From Bacteroidia bacterium (GTDB taxonomy: Bacteria > Bacteroidota > Bacteroidia > Flavobacteriales > Flavobacteriaceae), in contig JAUIKY010000021.1 of the NCBI GenBank assembly GCA_030430535.1, positions 1-57,522 of the forward strand: a stretch of 57,522 nucleotides of DNA, given 5' to 3'. The notes under the pieces were generated by a model. That model saw only the letters and a program-made list of their open reading frames with translations, was not told the origin of the DNA and searched no databases. Made by a program: the position numbers and the translations under genes. This document shows positions 19,154-28,763 of this stretch, piece by piece. Each line of letters begins with the position of its first letter. Within the stretch, counting starts at the first letter, position 1.

Positions 19154-21181
19154 TTATTCTTTCTGAAGTGCTTCAAAAACCTCCAGTCCACATTCCAGAA
19201 ATTTGGCATAGTCGTTTTCGTTGGGCATATACCCTACAGGTTCATTTAGTATTTTAGTGCCATTGGGATTTAAAAGCACATAGTAGGGCTGTGAGTTGGT
19301 CTGAAAATATTGGGTTTGAAAATTGGCCCATTTATGTCCGTAGTTTTCCAATTTTCTTTTCCCCCCATTAATTCGGTTTACCATTATTTGCTGCTCTTGG
19401 GGTAACTCTTTTTTATCATCAACATATAATGAAATTAGGACATAATCATTCCGCAAATAATTATCGATACGCTGTTCAGACCAGACATGTTCTTCCATCT
19501 TTCTGCAATTAACGCAAGCATATCCGGTAAAATCCAACATAATGGGTTTATTGACTTTTTGTGCATAAGCGACACCTGTTTTTAAATCCTTAAAGCACTC
19601 TAAATTATTGGGACAATCTTGCGGATAAATAAAACTATAAGTAACCGGCGGTGCCAAACCACTTAACAAAGTTAATGAGGTAAAGGTGTTCGTTTCTTTG
19701 TTAAACCTAAAACCCGAAGCCAAATAAACAACAAATGATGCCACCAATACACCTCCTGCCAATCTTACAAAAGACATTTTTTTAATGGGTGAATCGTGGG
19801 GGAACCTTATTTTTCCGAGCAGATACAATGCCAACCCCGCAAAAATAACAATCCATATAATTAAAAAGGGTTCTATTTTTAACAAGCCCCAGTGCTGAAC
19901 CAAATCGGCATTTGATAAAAACTTAAACGCCAATGCGAGCTCTAAAAATCCTAAAATAACTTTTGTGGTATTGAGCCATCCGCCAGATTTTGGCAAAGCA
20001 TTCATCATATTGGGAAACATAGCAAACAATGCAAAAGGCAAGCCCAAAGACACTCCAAAACCAGCCATACCTGCGGTGAGCTGCCAAGCCCCTCCATCAG
20101 CTGTTAATGAGCCCGCCAGTAGCGACCCTAAAATAGGACCTGTACACGAAAACGATACAATGGCCAAGGTTAATGCCATGAAAAAAATGCCTATCAAACC
20201 TCCTGCATTCTCACCCCTAGAGGTTTTATTTACCCAACTAGCCGGTAAGGTTAATTCGTAATATCCGAAGAACGAAAAAGCGAAAAATACGAATATGGCA
20301 AAGAAAACAATGTTAAGCCAAACGTTGGTGGATACTTCATTTAAAATATCTGGGTTTACAGAATCCAATAAATGAAAGGGCACACTTAAAAGTATGTACA
20401 CCGCAAAAATAAAGAAGCCGTAAAGCAAGGCTTTTGAAATTCCGGCCGATTTATCCTTGCCACTCTTTTTTGTAAAAAAACTAACTGTAAGCGGTATCAT
20501 TGGGAACACACAAGGGGTTAACAAAGCCAGTAGCCCACCTAAAAAACCTAAACCAAAAATACTCCATAATGACTTTGCTTTGCTATCGGCTTCCACAACC
20601 ATTAGATTTTCTCCAGCACAACTGGTTTCTGCCTTGTTTATATCATCAGGAGTTATTCCGTAAAGGATATTGTTAGCTACCGAATTATCTACGGGTGCTG
20701 TACTTTCAGAAGTTCCAATATCTGTTGATGGGCTACCACTAATATAAAAAACCAAATCCTCTTCAGTAGGCGGCAGGCAACGGGTGTCATCACAAACCAT
20801 GAATTCTACAACACCAGTAATGCTTTTTATTTCCTCCTTAAGTTTTACTTTTTGTTTAAAAGTCGCCGACTCTTCAAAATATTTAATCTCCATTTCAAAC
20901 ACGGGATCGTTTACCGTGTGCCCCTCTTCCTCTTGGGTACTTCCAATAAGCATGAAGTTATCATTGCTATTTTCATAAGTAAATAAAGTTGGAATGGGGC
21001 CATCATCAGGCACATTTTGGGAATATAAATGCCACCCTTTATCAATGGTAGCTTTTGAAATTAAAAGGTACTCGGTATCTGATAGCTTTTCGACTGATGT
21101 GGTCCATTTTACAGGCTCCAATATTTGGGCTTGGCCCAGTGATGCGATTAAAAGTATAAAAAATACAACGATCTTCTTCAT
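19154..21181 (-). CDS. dsbD: Thiol:disulfide interchange protein DsbD
   Basis: A 675-residue inner-membrane protein. A signal peptide (1-18) leads to the periplasmic alpha domain (about 20-150) with the pair of Cys in CDDTRC. The central part (about 205-480) has eight hydrophobic segments with the conserved TPCVFPMIPL and SFSCTGPILG cysteines. The C-terminal thioredoxin-like domain carries C556-V-N-C559. DsbD passes electrons from cytoplasmic thioredoxin to the periplasm for disulfide reduction and cytochrome maturation. It follows the M16 peptidase gene by 16 bp. The start is an ATG preceded directly by the M16 stop region, and the length is normal. Confidence 0.95.
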   Translation of the reverse strand: MKKIVVFFILLIASLGQAQILEPVKWTTSVEKLSDTEYLLISKATIDKGWHLYSQNVPDDGPIPTLFTYENSNDNFMLIGSTQEEEGHTVNDPVFEMEIKYFEESATFKQKVKLKEEIKSITGVVEFMVCDDTRCLPPTEEDLVFYISGSPSTDIGTSESTAPVDNSVANNILYGITPDDINKAETSCAGENLMVVEADSKAKSLWSIFGLGFLGGLLALLTPCVFPMIPLTVSFFTKKSGKDKSAGISKALLYGFFIFAVYILLSVPFHLLDSVNPDILNEVSTNVWLNIVFFAIFVFFAFSFFGYYELTLPASWVNKTSRGENAGGLIGIFFMALTLAIVSFSCTGPILGSLLAGSLTADGGAWQLTAGMAGFGVSLGLPFALFAMFPNMMNALPKSGGWLNTTKVILGFLELALAFKFLSNADLVQHWGLLKIEPFLIIWIVIFAGLALYLLGKIRFPHDSPIKKMSFVRLAGGVLVASFVVYLASGFRFNKETNTFTSLTLLSGLAPPVTYSFIYPQDCPNNLECFKDLKTGVAYAQKVNKPIMLDFTGYACVNCRKMEEHVWSEQRIDNYLRNDYVLISLYVDDKKELPQEQQIMVNRINGGKRKLENYGHKWANFQTQYFQTNSQPYYVLLNPNGTKILNEPVGYMPNENDYAKFLECGLEVFEALQKE

Positions 21182-21197
21182 GTTTGGTAGGTTTATG

Positions 21198-24008
21198 TTA
21201 TTGCTTCGGTTTGAACACCACTTGATATGATTTTCCTGAGTTGAGTACTTGTTTTGTTATATTTTGAATATCACTTTTGTCCATGTTTTTTACTATGTTT
21301 TCAAAGTGGTCGGGGTTGTTTATATTTTCGTTGAACCTAAAATACTTCGTCAACAATTGCATATCGAAACCATTTTTATCTTTAGCCTGTTCGTGCTCCT
21401 TCAAAAAGTTGGTTCTTATTTTGTTTAAATCATCATCATTAATAATGCCATTTGCTATTTTTTGCAATTCGGCGTTCACTACATTCACCAATTTATCGGC
21501 CATATCGGGGTTGCAATCAAAATTGAACGACACCACGGCTACCGATTTTGGTTGCCTTACAAAGCTAGCCCCTGCACGCGGACTGTAAGCACCCCCCTCG
21601 GCTTCCCTAACCGTTTCGGTAACACGCAACTGCAAAATATCGCCGAGCGCATTGGTGTAAATTACGTTTTTTCTGGAAAACGGCATTTCCTTTTTGTAAA
21701 CCACATTAACATTGGCTTTGGGGTCTTCCATGGCCAGGAAAATGGATTTATTTATGCGATTACTTACCCATTCTGCTGTATTGTTATTGAAATGCTCTTT
21801 GGTATTTTTGGTGGGTAAACTGGCCATATACCGCTCTAAAAGCGGTTTTAATTGGTCTTCCTTTACGTCGCCCACAATAAAGAATTCAAAGTCTGATGCG
21901 TCTGCAAATCGATCGTTGTAAATCCTTTTCATTTTTTCAAATGATATAGCGTTGGCGTAATCTTGGTCGAAAACACGCTCTCTTGGATTATTTTTTCCGT
22001 AAACCGCTACAATCAAACTATCGTGCATTTGTGCGTTTACATTTTTGCTTTTCCGTATTAAATAATTATCCACATTGTTTTTTAGCACCTTGAAAGCATC
22101 GGCGTCGAAGCGAGGTTTCACAAAATACACATGCGCCATTTGCAACATGGTTTCCACATCCTTGGTGTTCGAACTTCCAGAAAGTGCTTCCCCTATTTCA
22201 CTCAAATCAATACTAACGTTTGCCGTTTTCCCTGCCAATACCTTTTTTAAATCGGCCGCGGTGAACTCGCCCAAACCAGACATTTGCACTAAGTTCCCCA
22301 CTAACGAGGCCGATGGCAAATCTTCATCGGGTAAAAGCGAGGTACCTCCATAACTAATAGCCTGCATACTCACTTTATCCTTTTCTTTATCAACAAATTT
22401 GTAATGTACCGTTATACCGTTGCTCAATTTATAAGTGGTTGAGCCGAGCGCTTGATTATAGGTTGTTTCTTTGATTTTACCAGATGCGATGTCCAATCCA
22501 GAAACCAAAGTTTTACCTGCCAAATCTTCGGTATAAGGCTGTAATGAATGGTTGTTTTCTGCAGATTGAATAACTTCTTTTGCTTCTGCTTCAGTTAAAT
22601 TATCTTGCCCTTCAACACCAATTATATTTAAAAACCTATTATGCTTTCCATATAGCTCTATTATGGTTTGATGTAGTTCCTTTGGGGTGATATCTTTAAA
22701 AATTTGCTGTACTATACCATATTCCTTTTCAACATCTGTAATGGTTTGGTTGGACAGAAAGTTATTTTGTATCGCCTGCTGAATCTGTGCGTGACTTTTG
22801 TCTTCCCTTTTGGCTATGTTGTTTTCGTATCTGGACTTAACATCAACAATGGCTCGATCTATTTCGGATGGCAAAAAGCCGAATTTCACGGCCCGTATCA
22901 CTTCGGTGAGCACATCGTTAAAAGCTTCTTTTTGCTGATTGGGTTTAGGATAAACCGACATGTAAAAATAATTGGAGGTTCTGGTTAAACCAGTATACCC
23001 TACCCTACCTGCTAAAAATGGAGCTTCGGGTTTTTGTTCTATTTCAGAAATCCTGTTCGCTAGCATGCCCACGGCCATAGACTGCAATAAATCGCGCTTT
23101 AAATCGGCCACAGTTTCGTCCTTTAAGGACTTTTTATGGCGAATACCAAAATGGATGGAAGCCGACGACACCTCTGGGTCGGTACCGAAACTAAACCCCA
23201 TTTCGGTATTTTCGGGAATATCGACAATGTAACGTTCTTTTGGGTTTTCAATAGCAGGTATGTTTGAAAACATAGCAATAATTTTTTGCTCCATTTCATC
23301 ACTATCAAAATCACCTATAACGGCAATAGCCTGCAAATCGGTGCGGTACCATTCGTGATAAAAGTCACGCAAGGCTTTGTATTTGAAGCCTTCAACTACC
23401 GTCATTAATCCAATGGGCATTCTATGGGCATACTTGGAATGGTTATAGGTTACCGGTGCCGATTTGGTATATAAACGTCTGTGTCCATTTTGCCCGGTGC
23501 GCCATTCTTCTTTTATCACACCACGTTCGGCATCAATTTCCTCATCGGTCAACAGCAAATAGTTCGACCAATCGCGAAGTATAGTCAAACAAATATCAAT
23601 CAAACCCTCTTTTGTGGGGATGTGGTTTAAGTTATAAACCGTTTCGTCAAAACTGGTGTAAGCATTTATATCTTTTCCGAAAACGGCTCCGTGTTTTTGC
23701 AACGTATCTAAAATGCCTTTTCCGGGGAAATTTTCGGTACCGTTAAACGCCATGTGCTCTAAAAAGTGCGCCAACCCTTGTTGGTTGTCGTTCTCTAAAA
23801 TTGAACCCACATTTTGAATAATGTAATAACTTGCCGCCCCTTTTACCACATCGGTGTTTTTAATGTAGTAGGTCATGCCATTGGGCAACACGCCTTTTTT
23901 TATGGTTTTGTCAACCGGCAAAACATCATCGTAATTAAGCGTTTGCGATTGTGCTTTTACGGCCATTGCCACTAAAAAAGTACATACTAAAACAAGAATG
24001 TGTTTCAT
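21198..24008 (-). CDS. Exported M16-family zinc peptidase (insulinase-like, two-domain)
   Basis: I start at the ATG at 24008, because it opens directly with a signal peptide (KHILVLVCTFLVAMAVKAQ); an in-frame ATG at 24059 would add 17 residues. The 936-residue protein has the inverted zinc motif H81-F-L-E84-H85 followed by AFNGTENFPGKG, and four M16 half-domains as in pitrilysin-type enzymes; the second half lacks the zinc motif as usual. It should degrade peptides in the periplasm. It is followed closely by dsbD. A degraded relative lies upstream at 24432-24690, so this may once have been a tandem pair. Confidence 0.92.
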   Translation of the reverse strand: MKHILVLVCTFLVAMAVKAQSQTLNYDDVLPVDKTIKKGVLPNGMTYYIKNTDVVKGAASYYIIQNVGSILENDNQQGLAHFLEHMAFNGTENFPGKGILDTLQKHGAVFGKDINAYTSFDETVYNLNHIPTKEGLIDICLTILRDWSNYLLLTDEEIDAERGVIKEEWRTGQNGHRRLYTKSAPVTYNHSKYAHRMPIGLMTVVEGFKYKALRDFYHEWYRTDLQAIAVIGDFDSDEMEQKIIAMFSNIPAIENPKERYIVDIPENTEMGFSFGTDPEVSSASIHFGIRHKKSLKDETVADLKRDLLQSMAVGMLANRISEIEQKPEAPFLAGRVGYTGLTRTSNYFYMSVYPKPNQQKEAFNDVLTEVIRAVKFGFLPSEIDRAIVDVKSRYENNIAKREDKSHAQIQQAIQNNFLSNQTITDVEKEYGIVQQIFKDITPKELHQTIIELYGKHNRFLNIIGVEGQDNLTEAEAKEVIQSAENNHSLQPYTEDLAGKTLVSGLDIASGKIKETTYNQALGSTTYKLSNGITVHYKFVDKEKDKVSMQAISYGGTSLLPDEDLPSASLVGNLVQMSGLGEFTAADLKKVLAGKTANVSIDLSEIGEALSGSSNTKDVETMLQMAHVYFVKPRFDADAFKVLKNNVDNYLIRKSKNVNAQMHDSLIVAVYGKNNPRERVFDQDYANAISFEKMKRIYNDRFADASDFEFFIVGDVKEDQLKPLLERYMASLPTKNTKEHFNNNTAEWVSNRINKSIFLAMEDPKANVNVVYKKEMPFSRKNVIYTNALGDILQLRVTETVREAEGGAYSPRAGASFVRQPKSVAVVSFNFDCNPDMADKLVNVVNAELQKIANGIINDDDLNKIRTNFLKEHEQAKDKNGFDMQLLTKYFRFNENINNPDHFENIVKNMDKSDIQNITKQVLNSGKSYQVVFKPKQ

Positions 24009-24431
24009 TGGTTTTAATTGTTTAATGTGTAAAAATAAATGTTTAAAACTCTGTACCATTCTATTTAAGATATTTTTAATAAGAGGGCTAGCTTCTCCTG
24101 CACTTACATAATTTTTTTACTGAAACTTGAGTGACGAATTCAAATATTTTGAACAACAAATCTTTTTTAAGATTTAGAAAAGTTTGCCTTTTCAACAAAC
24201 AAACCACAGCTATTGCCAACATAATAAAGGTGCTTTTAAGACGCAATGGAGTGACCAACTTGAAAAAAAAAAAGACGCTATTTATTGAAAATATTGCTGC
24301 CCTTTATCGCTACCACTTTATTTTCACTTGGAGTCTGGCAGGAAAATAATCCTCTAAAGGTTGGAAGGGTCTTTTGATTGTTCGATTTTAATGAACCGAT
24401 GTATTTTTTAAACAACCCTCTCACCGTGTTA

Positions 24432-24690
24432 AAAGGTAAAATAGGCCGCATTAATAAAACGCTTGTTGTAGATTTCGGTCATTCCATCGAAATCAATTTT
24501 ATCCATATAATCTTTATTGTACTCAAAAAAACGCGGGTTGCCGTTGGCCGTTAGTTTTTGTAAGCATCGTTAATCAAGGCATTAGGGCTTTGGCTGTGAT
24601 TCTTCAAACCTTTATAATTGTTGGTCATGGTGTTGTTAAAAATGCCCTCATAAAAACGGGGCTGTTTAAAACGCATGTAGACTAATATTT
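24432..24690 (-). pseudogene. Remnant of a second M16 peptidase gene
   Basis: Read on the minus strand, the sequence encodes two adjacent pieces in different frames: one with RFKQPRFYEGIFNN and SPNALINDAY, the other with NPRFFEYNKDYMDKIDFDG and EIYNKRFINAAYFTF. They align in order with the intact neighbour's region containing VKPRFDADAF, then NNPRERVFDQDYANAISFEK and RIYNDRFADASDFEFF. The frame changes at the AAAAACTAACGG stretch (near 24555), and both ends stop abruptly. This is a decayed piece of a second M16 gene; it is not a sequencing-error copy of the neighbour, since the residues differ widely. Confidence 0.8.
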
Positions 24691-25235
24691 GCGGTTAATA
24701 ATATTCAACGGTTAATAAATTAATTCTTTAGTTCTTTGAACAATGAGCTAAATGATTATAAACACTCTCCAATTTTTGCATTACACTCTCACAAGCCTGG
24801 AACTGTGTTTTTTTTTAATACACCAAAATCCAAAAACAACAAGTTTAAATCGGCTTAAAGTTACTTGCTGAACATTTAATTTTTGACAAAGATATCCCTA
24901 ACGAAATCTTATTACCAATTGATATTATAAACTCTGAAAATTAAGTTCCATTTATGTAAATTTAACTTTAAAACACTAAATGAATCCGGTATTTCAGTAC
25001 CGGGATCAACCCCAATTTTTGTAATGTTTTAAAAATAGATAATAAATTTATTTTTAAACAAATGCTTGATTTAGTTTCCTTTTTTCTTTCTTTTAATTTT
25101 AGTAAGACACTTCAGATTTTTTTTTAAAAATAGCGCATTCATTTTCAAGAAAATTACGCTCTTATTTATATAAAAAACACAACTTTCCACCCCCAACACA
25201 TCTATTTTATTCCAAATTCACAAAAAACAACAAAA

Positions 25236-25304
25236 AGCAGTTAATATAGTATCACTTTGTGCTAATTATGATAACTGGGGTAACACTTTTAGATTCTAAT
25301 TTTA
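25236..25304 (+). promoter_or_regulatory. Shared operator motif and promoter box of the first SusC operon
   Basis: GTTAATATAGTAT (25240-25252) matches the motif GNTAATATARTAT. After 44 nt comes TAATTTTA (25297-25304), a one-mismatch form of the Bacteroidota -7 box TAnnTTTG. The same arrangement precedes four other operons in this window. No -33 TTG is visible, consistent with an activator-dependent promoter. The transcript would have a leader of about 180 nt before the small ORF at 25492. Confidence 0.6.
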
Positions 25305-25491
25305 CCAAACAACAAAATAACATTTTAGTTATTAAAGGCCAAAACAACTATCTGCAGAATGTTTTTAAGAGTCAAAAATCAATCATTCATTTTAGAAACT
25401 ATGAAAAACAAAACATAGACATAATTTGAATAAACATTGTTAACCAAAACCATTAAAGCAACCTCATTAACTTAAAATCAAAAACTAAAAC

Positions 25492-25557
25492 ATGAAAAAA
25501 CTACTACTAACCAAAATAGTGAAACTGGAAACAAACCTTGAAAATCAAAATTTATGA
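25492..25557 (+). CDS. 21-residue leader ORF coupled to SusC
   Basis: ATG at 25492 opens a 21-codon ORF (begins MKKLLLTKIVKLE) whose TGA stop overlaps the SusC ATG as ATGA. Its sequence resembles the basic N-terminal extension of other SusC proteins, such as MKKLLVKKRS in the first locus. It may be a coupling leader peptide that delivers ribosomes to SusC, or the remnant of a longer SusC N-terminus cut by a one-base change. Confidence 0.45.
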   Translation: MKKLLLTKIVKLETNLENQNL

Positions 25558-28500
25558 AAAAAATGAACTATACCCCTCAAAGAGGTGTACCACGCAAAAA
25601 ATATTTACTTTGCTACAAACTAACATTTGTTTTCATTTTAATTTTCTGTTCAATGGTTCATGCACAAACAAAAACCATTACAGGAAAGGTGTATGATGAT
25701 GAAGGAATGCCAGCTCTGGGAGCCACTGTACTAATAAAAGGGTCTTCAAGAGGAACCACTACTGATTTTGATGGCAACTATTCTATAAAAGCAAGTGCCG
25801 ATGAAACTTTGGTTTTTTCCTTTATAGGATTCAAAACCCAGGAAATCCCAATTAAAGACAAAACTACAATTAACGTAACTTTTGCGCCAAACCAAGAAGC
25901 CTTAGATGATGTTGTTGTAGTTGCTTTTGGTAAAGCACAAACACAAGAATCTGTTGTCGGTGCAGTTTCTAAAATTTCTGGAGACAAACTTATGTCTGTT
26001 AGAATGGGAAGTAGTGTTGAAAACAGCTTACAAGGGCGCTTGCCCGGATTAACGGTTATACAAACCGACCCCACTCCAGGTGAAGAAGCTCTTGGTGGCT
26101 ATTATGCTGCATCGCCAATACAAATGTCTATTCGTGGTAATTCTTCAATGGGAAACAACACCCCTTTATTTATAGTAGATGGTGTTGAAAGACCTTTTTC
26201 CAACATCGACCCGAACGATATTGAGTCCATCTCCATTCTTAAAGATGCATCGGCTACGGCAGTTTATGGTGTAAAAGGAGCTAACGGTGTTATAATTGTA
26301 ACCACCAAACGTGGTACAAAAGGCGCTATCGAGCTTGATTTTTCAAGCAGTTTATCCATTAAGGAAGCAGCTATTTTACCAGAGTACATGAATGCTTACG
26401 ACACCATGTTACTGAGAAATGAAGCCTATGCCAACGACGGGTTATGGAACTTAATGATTTCAGACGAAATACTGGAACATTACAGAACCCAAGATTTACC
26501 ATATCTATATTCTGATTTCGATTGGATGGACTATTACTTTAAACCCGCTTTCGATCAAACCTATAATCTTAACGCCAGAGGCGGCAATAATTTTGTACAG
26601 TATTATGCATCTATAGGGTTTCTTAAAGAAGGTGATATTTGGAACGTAGGAGATAAATTCCCATACGATTATGATAACCAAAACGCCCACTACGGAAGCA
26701 CCCGCTACAACTTCAAGAATAATTTAGATTTCAACCTTTCAAAATCAACAAAGTTAACAGTTAATTTAGGTGGTAACGTTAAAGCTTGGGGAAAACCTAT
26801 TGATACATTTACTCAGCCCATTTGGTACGAACCAGTAACCTCAATGCCTTTTTATCCAGAAGAAGCACTTGAACAATATCCAGACAACACTATCCCCTAC
26901 AACCAAACCGGGAGCAGACCTTTTATAAACCCATCACAGGGTGAAGTGGAAATGAATTGGTTAGGAGCGCAAGGGTTCAATAGATTAAAATCAAACGAAT
27001 TAAATGTCGATTTAAAGTTCGACCAAAAACTTGACTTTATAACAGAGGGGCTCTCAACATCGTTGTTGTATTCTTACAACTCAAACGTTATTTATCAAAA
27101 AACTTATTCATTACCACAGTATTTCGGGTATTATTTAGATCCCGATACGCAACAATGGTCTAGATACGACAATTACGGCGGAGAAGATTTAGACACCCCT
27201 CAACCTGTATTACAAGTAAACAATGCTGAAAACATCTTTATGGGATGGAAAAGCCATTACTTACAGTATACCTTAGGTTATAACCGTTCATTTGGTAAAC
27301 ATACTGTTTCTGGACTAGGCCTTTTTAGCCGCAGAAATTCTACAGGCAACCAATTGTTTGTGTTCCCTAGTTATGAAGAAAACTGGGTGGGTAATGCGAG
27401 CTATAATTATGATGATCGCTACTTTCTTGAAGCCAGTGTGGCCCATACTGGTTCTGAAAAATTTGCTCCAGGATTGAGATTTGGAACTTTCCCTGCCGCT
27501 GGTATGGGCTGGGTGGTATCCAATGAAAAATTCTTTGGCAACCTGAAAGAATCCATAAATTTCCTGAAACTTAAATACTCTTATGGTTTGGTTGGTAGCG
27601 ACGCCGGAATTGCCAGATGGCTCTACCTTTCTGAATACACCCAAGGCGGAGGCACGGCTTTTGGCTACCCTTTACAGGGATACGGGTTTATTAATGAAGG
27701 CAATCTTCCTATAACAGATGCCACTTGGGAGAAGGCTTACAAACAAAATTTAGGTTTCGAACTTGGGTTCCTGCACAACACCGTAACCCTTAATGTTGAT
27801 TTGTTTGATGAGAGAAGGGAAAACATGCTTCAATCTAGACAACGAGTGCCCACATGGGCAGGGGTTCCCGCCATTCAAGCTAACATCGGCTCCTCAAAAA
27901 GTCATGGTATAGAAGTAGAACTTGGTGTGAATAAAGGTTTTAAAGACGGTTCTTACATCATGTTTAAAGGAAACGTTTCTGCTTCTGAAAACCGAATGGT
28001 TTATTATGACGAATCAGACAACATTCCTTTCAATCTTAAAGCAGAAGGAAAACCGGTGGACATCGCTCGACGCATGGGTTCCTATACCCCAGCAACCGGA
28101 ATCGTTACCCAAGGTTTTTACCAAAATTTCGATGAATTATTTTTATACCCTACAGTTGGAGGCGGAAAGCCCATTGTTGGAGATTTCAAATTCCTAGATT
28201 TTAATGGTGATGGAACCGTAGACACTCAAGACCGCGTGGTAGCAGAGAGTCCTTCTATTCCTAATGTGACTTGGAATGGTATCATAGGAGGTGCTTACAA
28301 AAACTTATCAATTGAGTTGAATTTCTATGGAATAAGCAGTGTACAAACCCCTATGAGGCAAGGTGGTCTATTTTACCTTTATCCCTTTACCGAAAATAAA
28401 GATAATGCTTATACGGCCCATGCCAACCATTGGACGCCTACAAACAGAAATGCTGAGTTCCCTGCGGTACATGCAGAAGCAACCAAACAGTACAACTACC

Positions 28501-28757
28501 AAATTAGCGACTTTTCTATGGTAGAAGGGCAATACATCCGTTTGCGAAGTGCCAACCTTCGTTATGCAATTCAATCGGAAGCATTAAAAAGAAACCTCGG
28601 TATCAAAAACTTAGAAATAGGTTTAATTGGCACTAACCTCTGGACTTGGAGAAAACGTAAATGGGGAGGTGATCCAGAAGGCTCAAATTTTGGTGTTGAT
28701 TTTGGAGCCTATCCACAAATGAAAAGATACACTTTAGAACTAAGAGCAAGATTCTAA
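25554..28757 (+). CDS. SusC/RagA-family TonB-dependent importer (pair 1)
   Basis: A 1067-residue outer-membrane protein. The signal peptide ends near residue 38 (FCSMVHAQ). A carboxypeptidase-D-like domain (about 41-115, GKVYDDEGMPALGATV) is followed directly by the plug (LFIVDGVERP, ATAVYGVKGANGVIIVTTKRG) and the barrel, ending in the aromatic-rich last strand. It lacks an STN domain, so unlike the first locus it does not signal through a FecR protein; control is expected from the operator upstream. The SusD gene follows after 6 bp. Substrate is likely a glycan or glycopeptide of the system encoded downstream (inference). Confidence 0.95.
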   Translation: MKKMNYTPQRGVPRKKYLLCYKLTFVFILIFCSMVHAQTKTITGKVYDDEGMPALGATVLIKGSSRGTTTDFDGNYSIKASADETLVFSFIGFKTQEIPIKDKTTINVTFAPNQEALDDVVVVAFGKAQTQESVVGAVSKISGDKLMSVRMGSSVENSLQGRLPGLTVIQTDPTPGEEALGGYYAASPIQMSIRGNSSMGNNTPLFIVDGVERPFSNIDPNDIESISILKDASATAVYGVKGANGVIIVTTKRGTKGAIELDFSSSLSIKEAAILPEYMNAYDTMLLRNEAYANDGLWNLMISDEILEHYRTQDLPYLYSDFDWMDYYFKPAFDQTYNLNARGGNNFVQYYASIGFLKEGDIWNVGDKFPYDYDNQNAHYGSTRYNFKNNLDFNLSKSTKLTVNLGGNVKAWGKPIDTFTQPIWYEPVTSMPFYPEEALEQYPDNTIPYNQTGSRPFINPSQGEVEMNWLGAQGFNRLKSNELNVDLKFDQKLDFITEGLSTSLLYSYNSNVIYQKTYSLPQYFGYYLDPDTQQWSRYDNYGGEDLDTPQPVLQVNNAENIFMGWKSHYLQYTLGYNRSFGKHTVSGLGLFSRRNSTGNQLFVFPSYEENWVGNASYNYDDRYFLEASVAHTGSEKFAPGLRFGTFPAAGMGWVVSNEKFFGNLKESINFLKLKYSYGLVGSDAGIARWLYLSEYTQGGGTAFGYPLQGYGFINEGNLPITDATWEKAYKQNLGFELGFLHNTVTLNVDLFDERRENMLQSRQRVPTWAGVPAIQANIGSSKSHGIEVELGVNKGFKDGSYIMFKGNVSASENRMVYYDESDNIPFNLKAEGKPVDIARRMGSYTPATGIVTQGFYQNFDELFLYPTVGGGKPIVGDFKFLDFNGDGTVDTQDRVVAESPSIPNVTWNGIIGGAYKNLSIELNFYGISSVQTPMRQGGLFYLYPFTENKDNAYTAHANHWTPTNRNAEFPAVHAEATKQYNYQISDFSMVEGQYIRLRSANLRYAIQSEALKRNLGIKNLEIGLIGTNLWTWRKRKWGGDPEGSNFGVDFGAYPQMKRYTLELRARF

Positions 28758-28763
28758 CAAAAA

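Larger units (their letters stand above)
24009..25491. other. Long AT-rich region without intact genes
   Basis: About 1.48 kb. It contains the M16 pseudogene fragment (24432-24690) and, near the right end, the motif and promoter of the following SusC operon (25236-25304). Everything else is AT-rich with many homopolymer runs and stop codons in all frames. A plus-strand ORF at 24131-24349 has no recognisable protein character and is not accepted as a gene. Confidence 0.7.

Noticed and set aside
24131-24349. 72-residue plus-strand ORF in the spacer
   Set aside because: Low-complexity, no recognisable domain, no ribosome-binding context and no partner gene; the region looks like decayed DNA.
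25253-25260. CACTTTGT right after the operator as the SusC promoter box
   Set aside because: It does not fit TAnnTTTG and would not match the 43-44 nt spacing of the other four sites.
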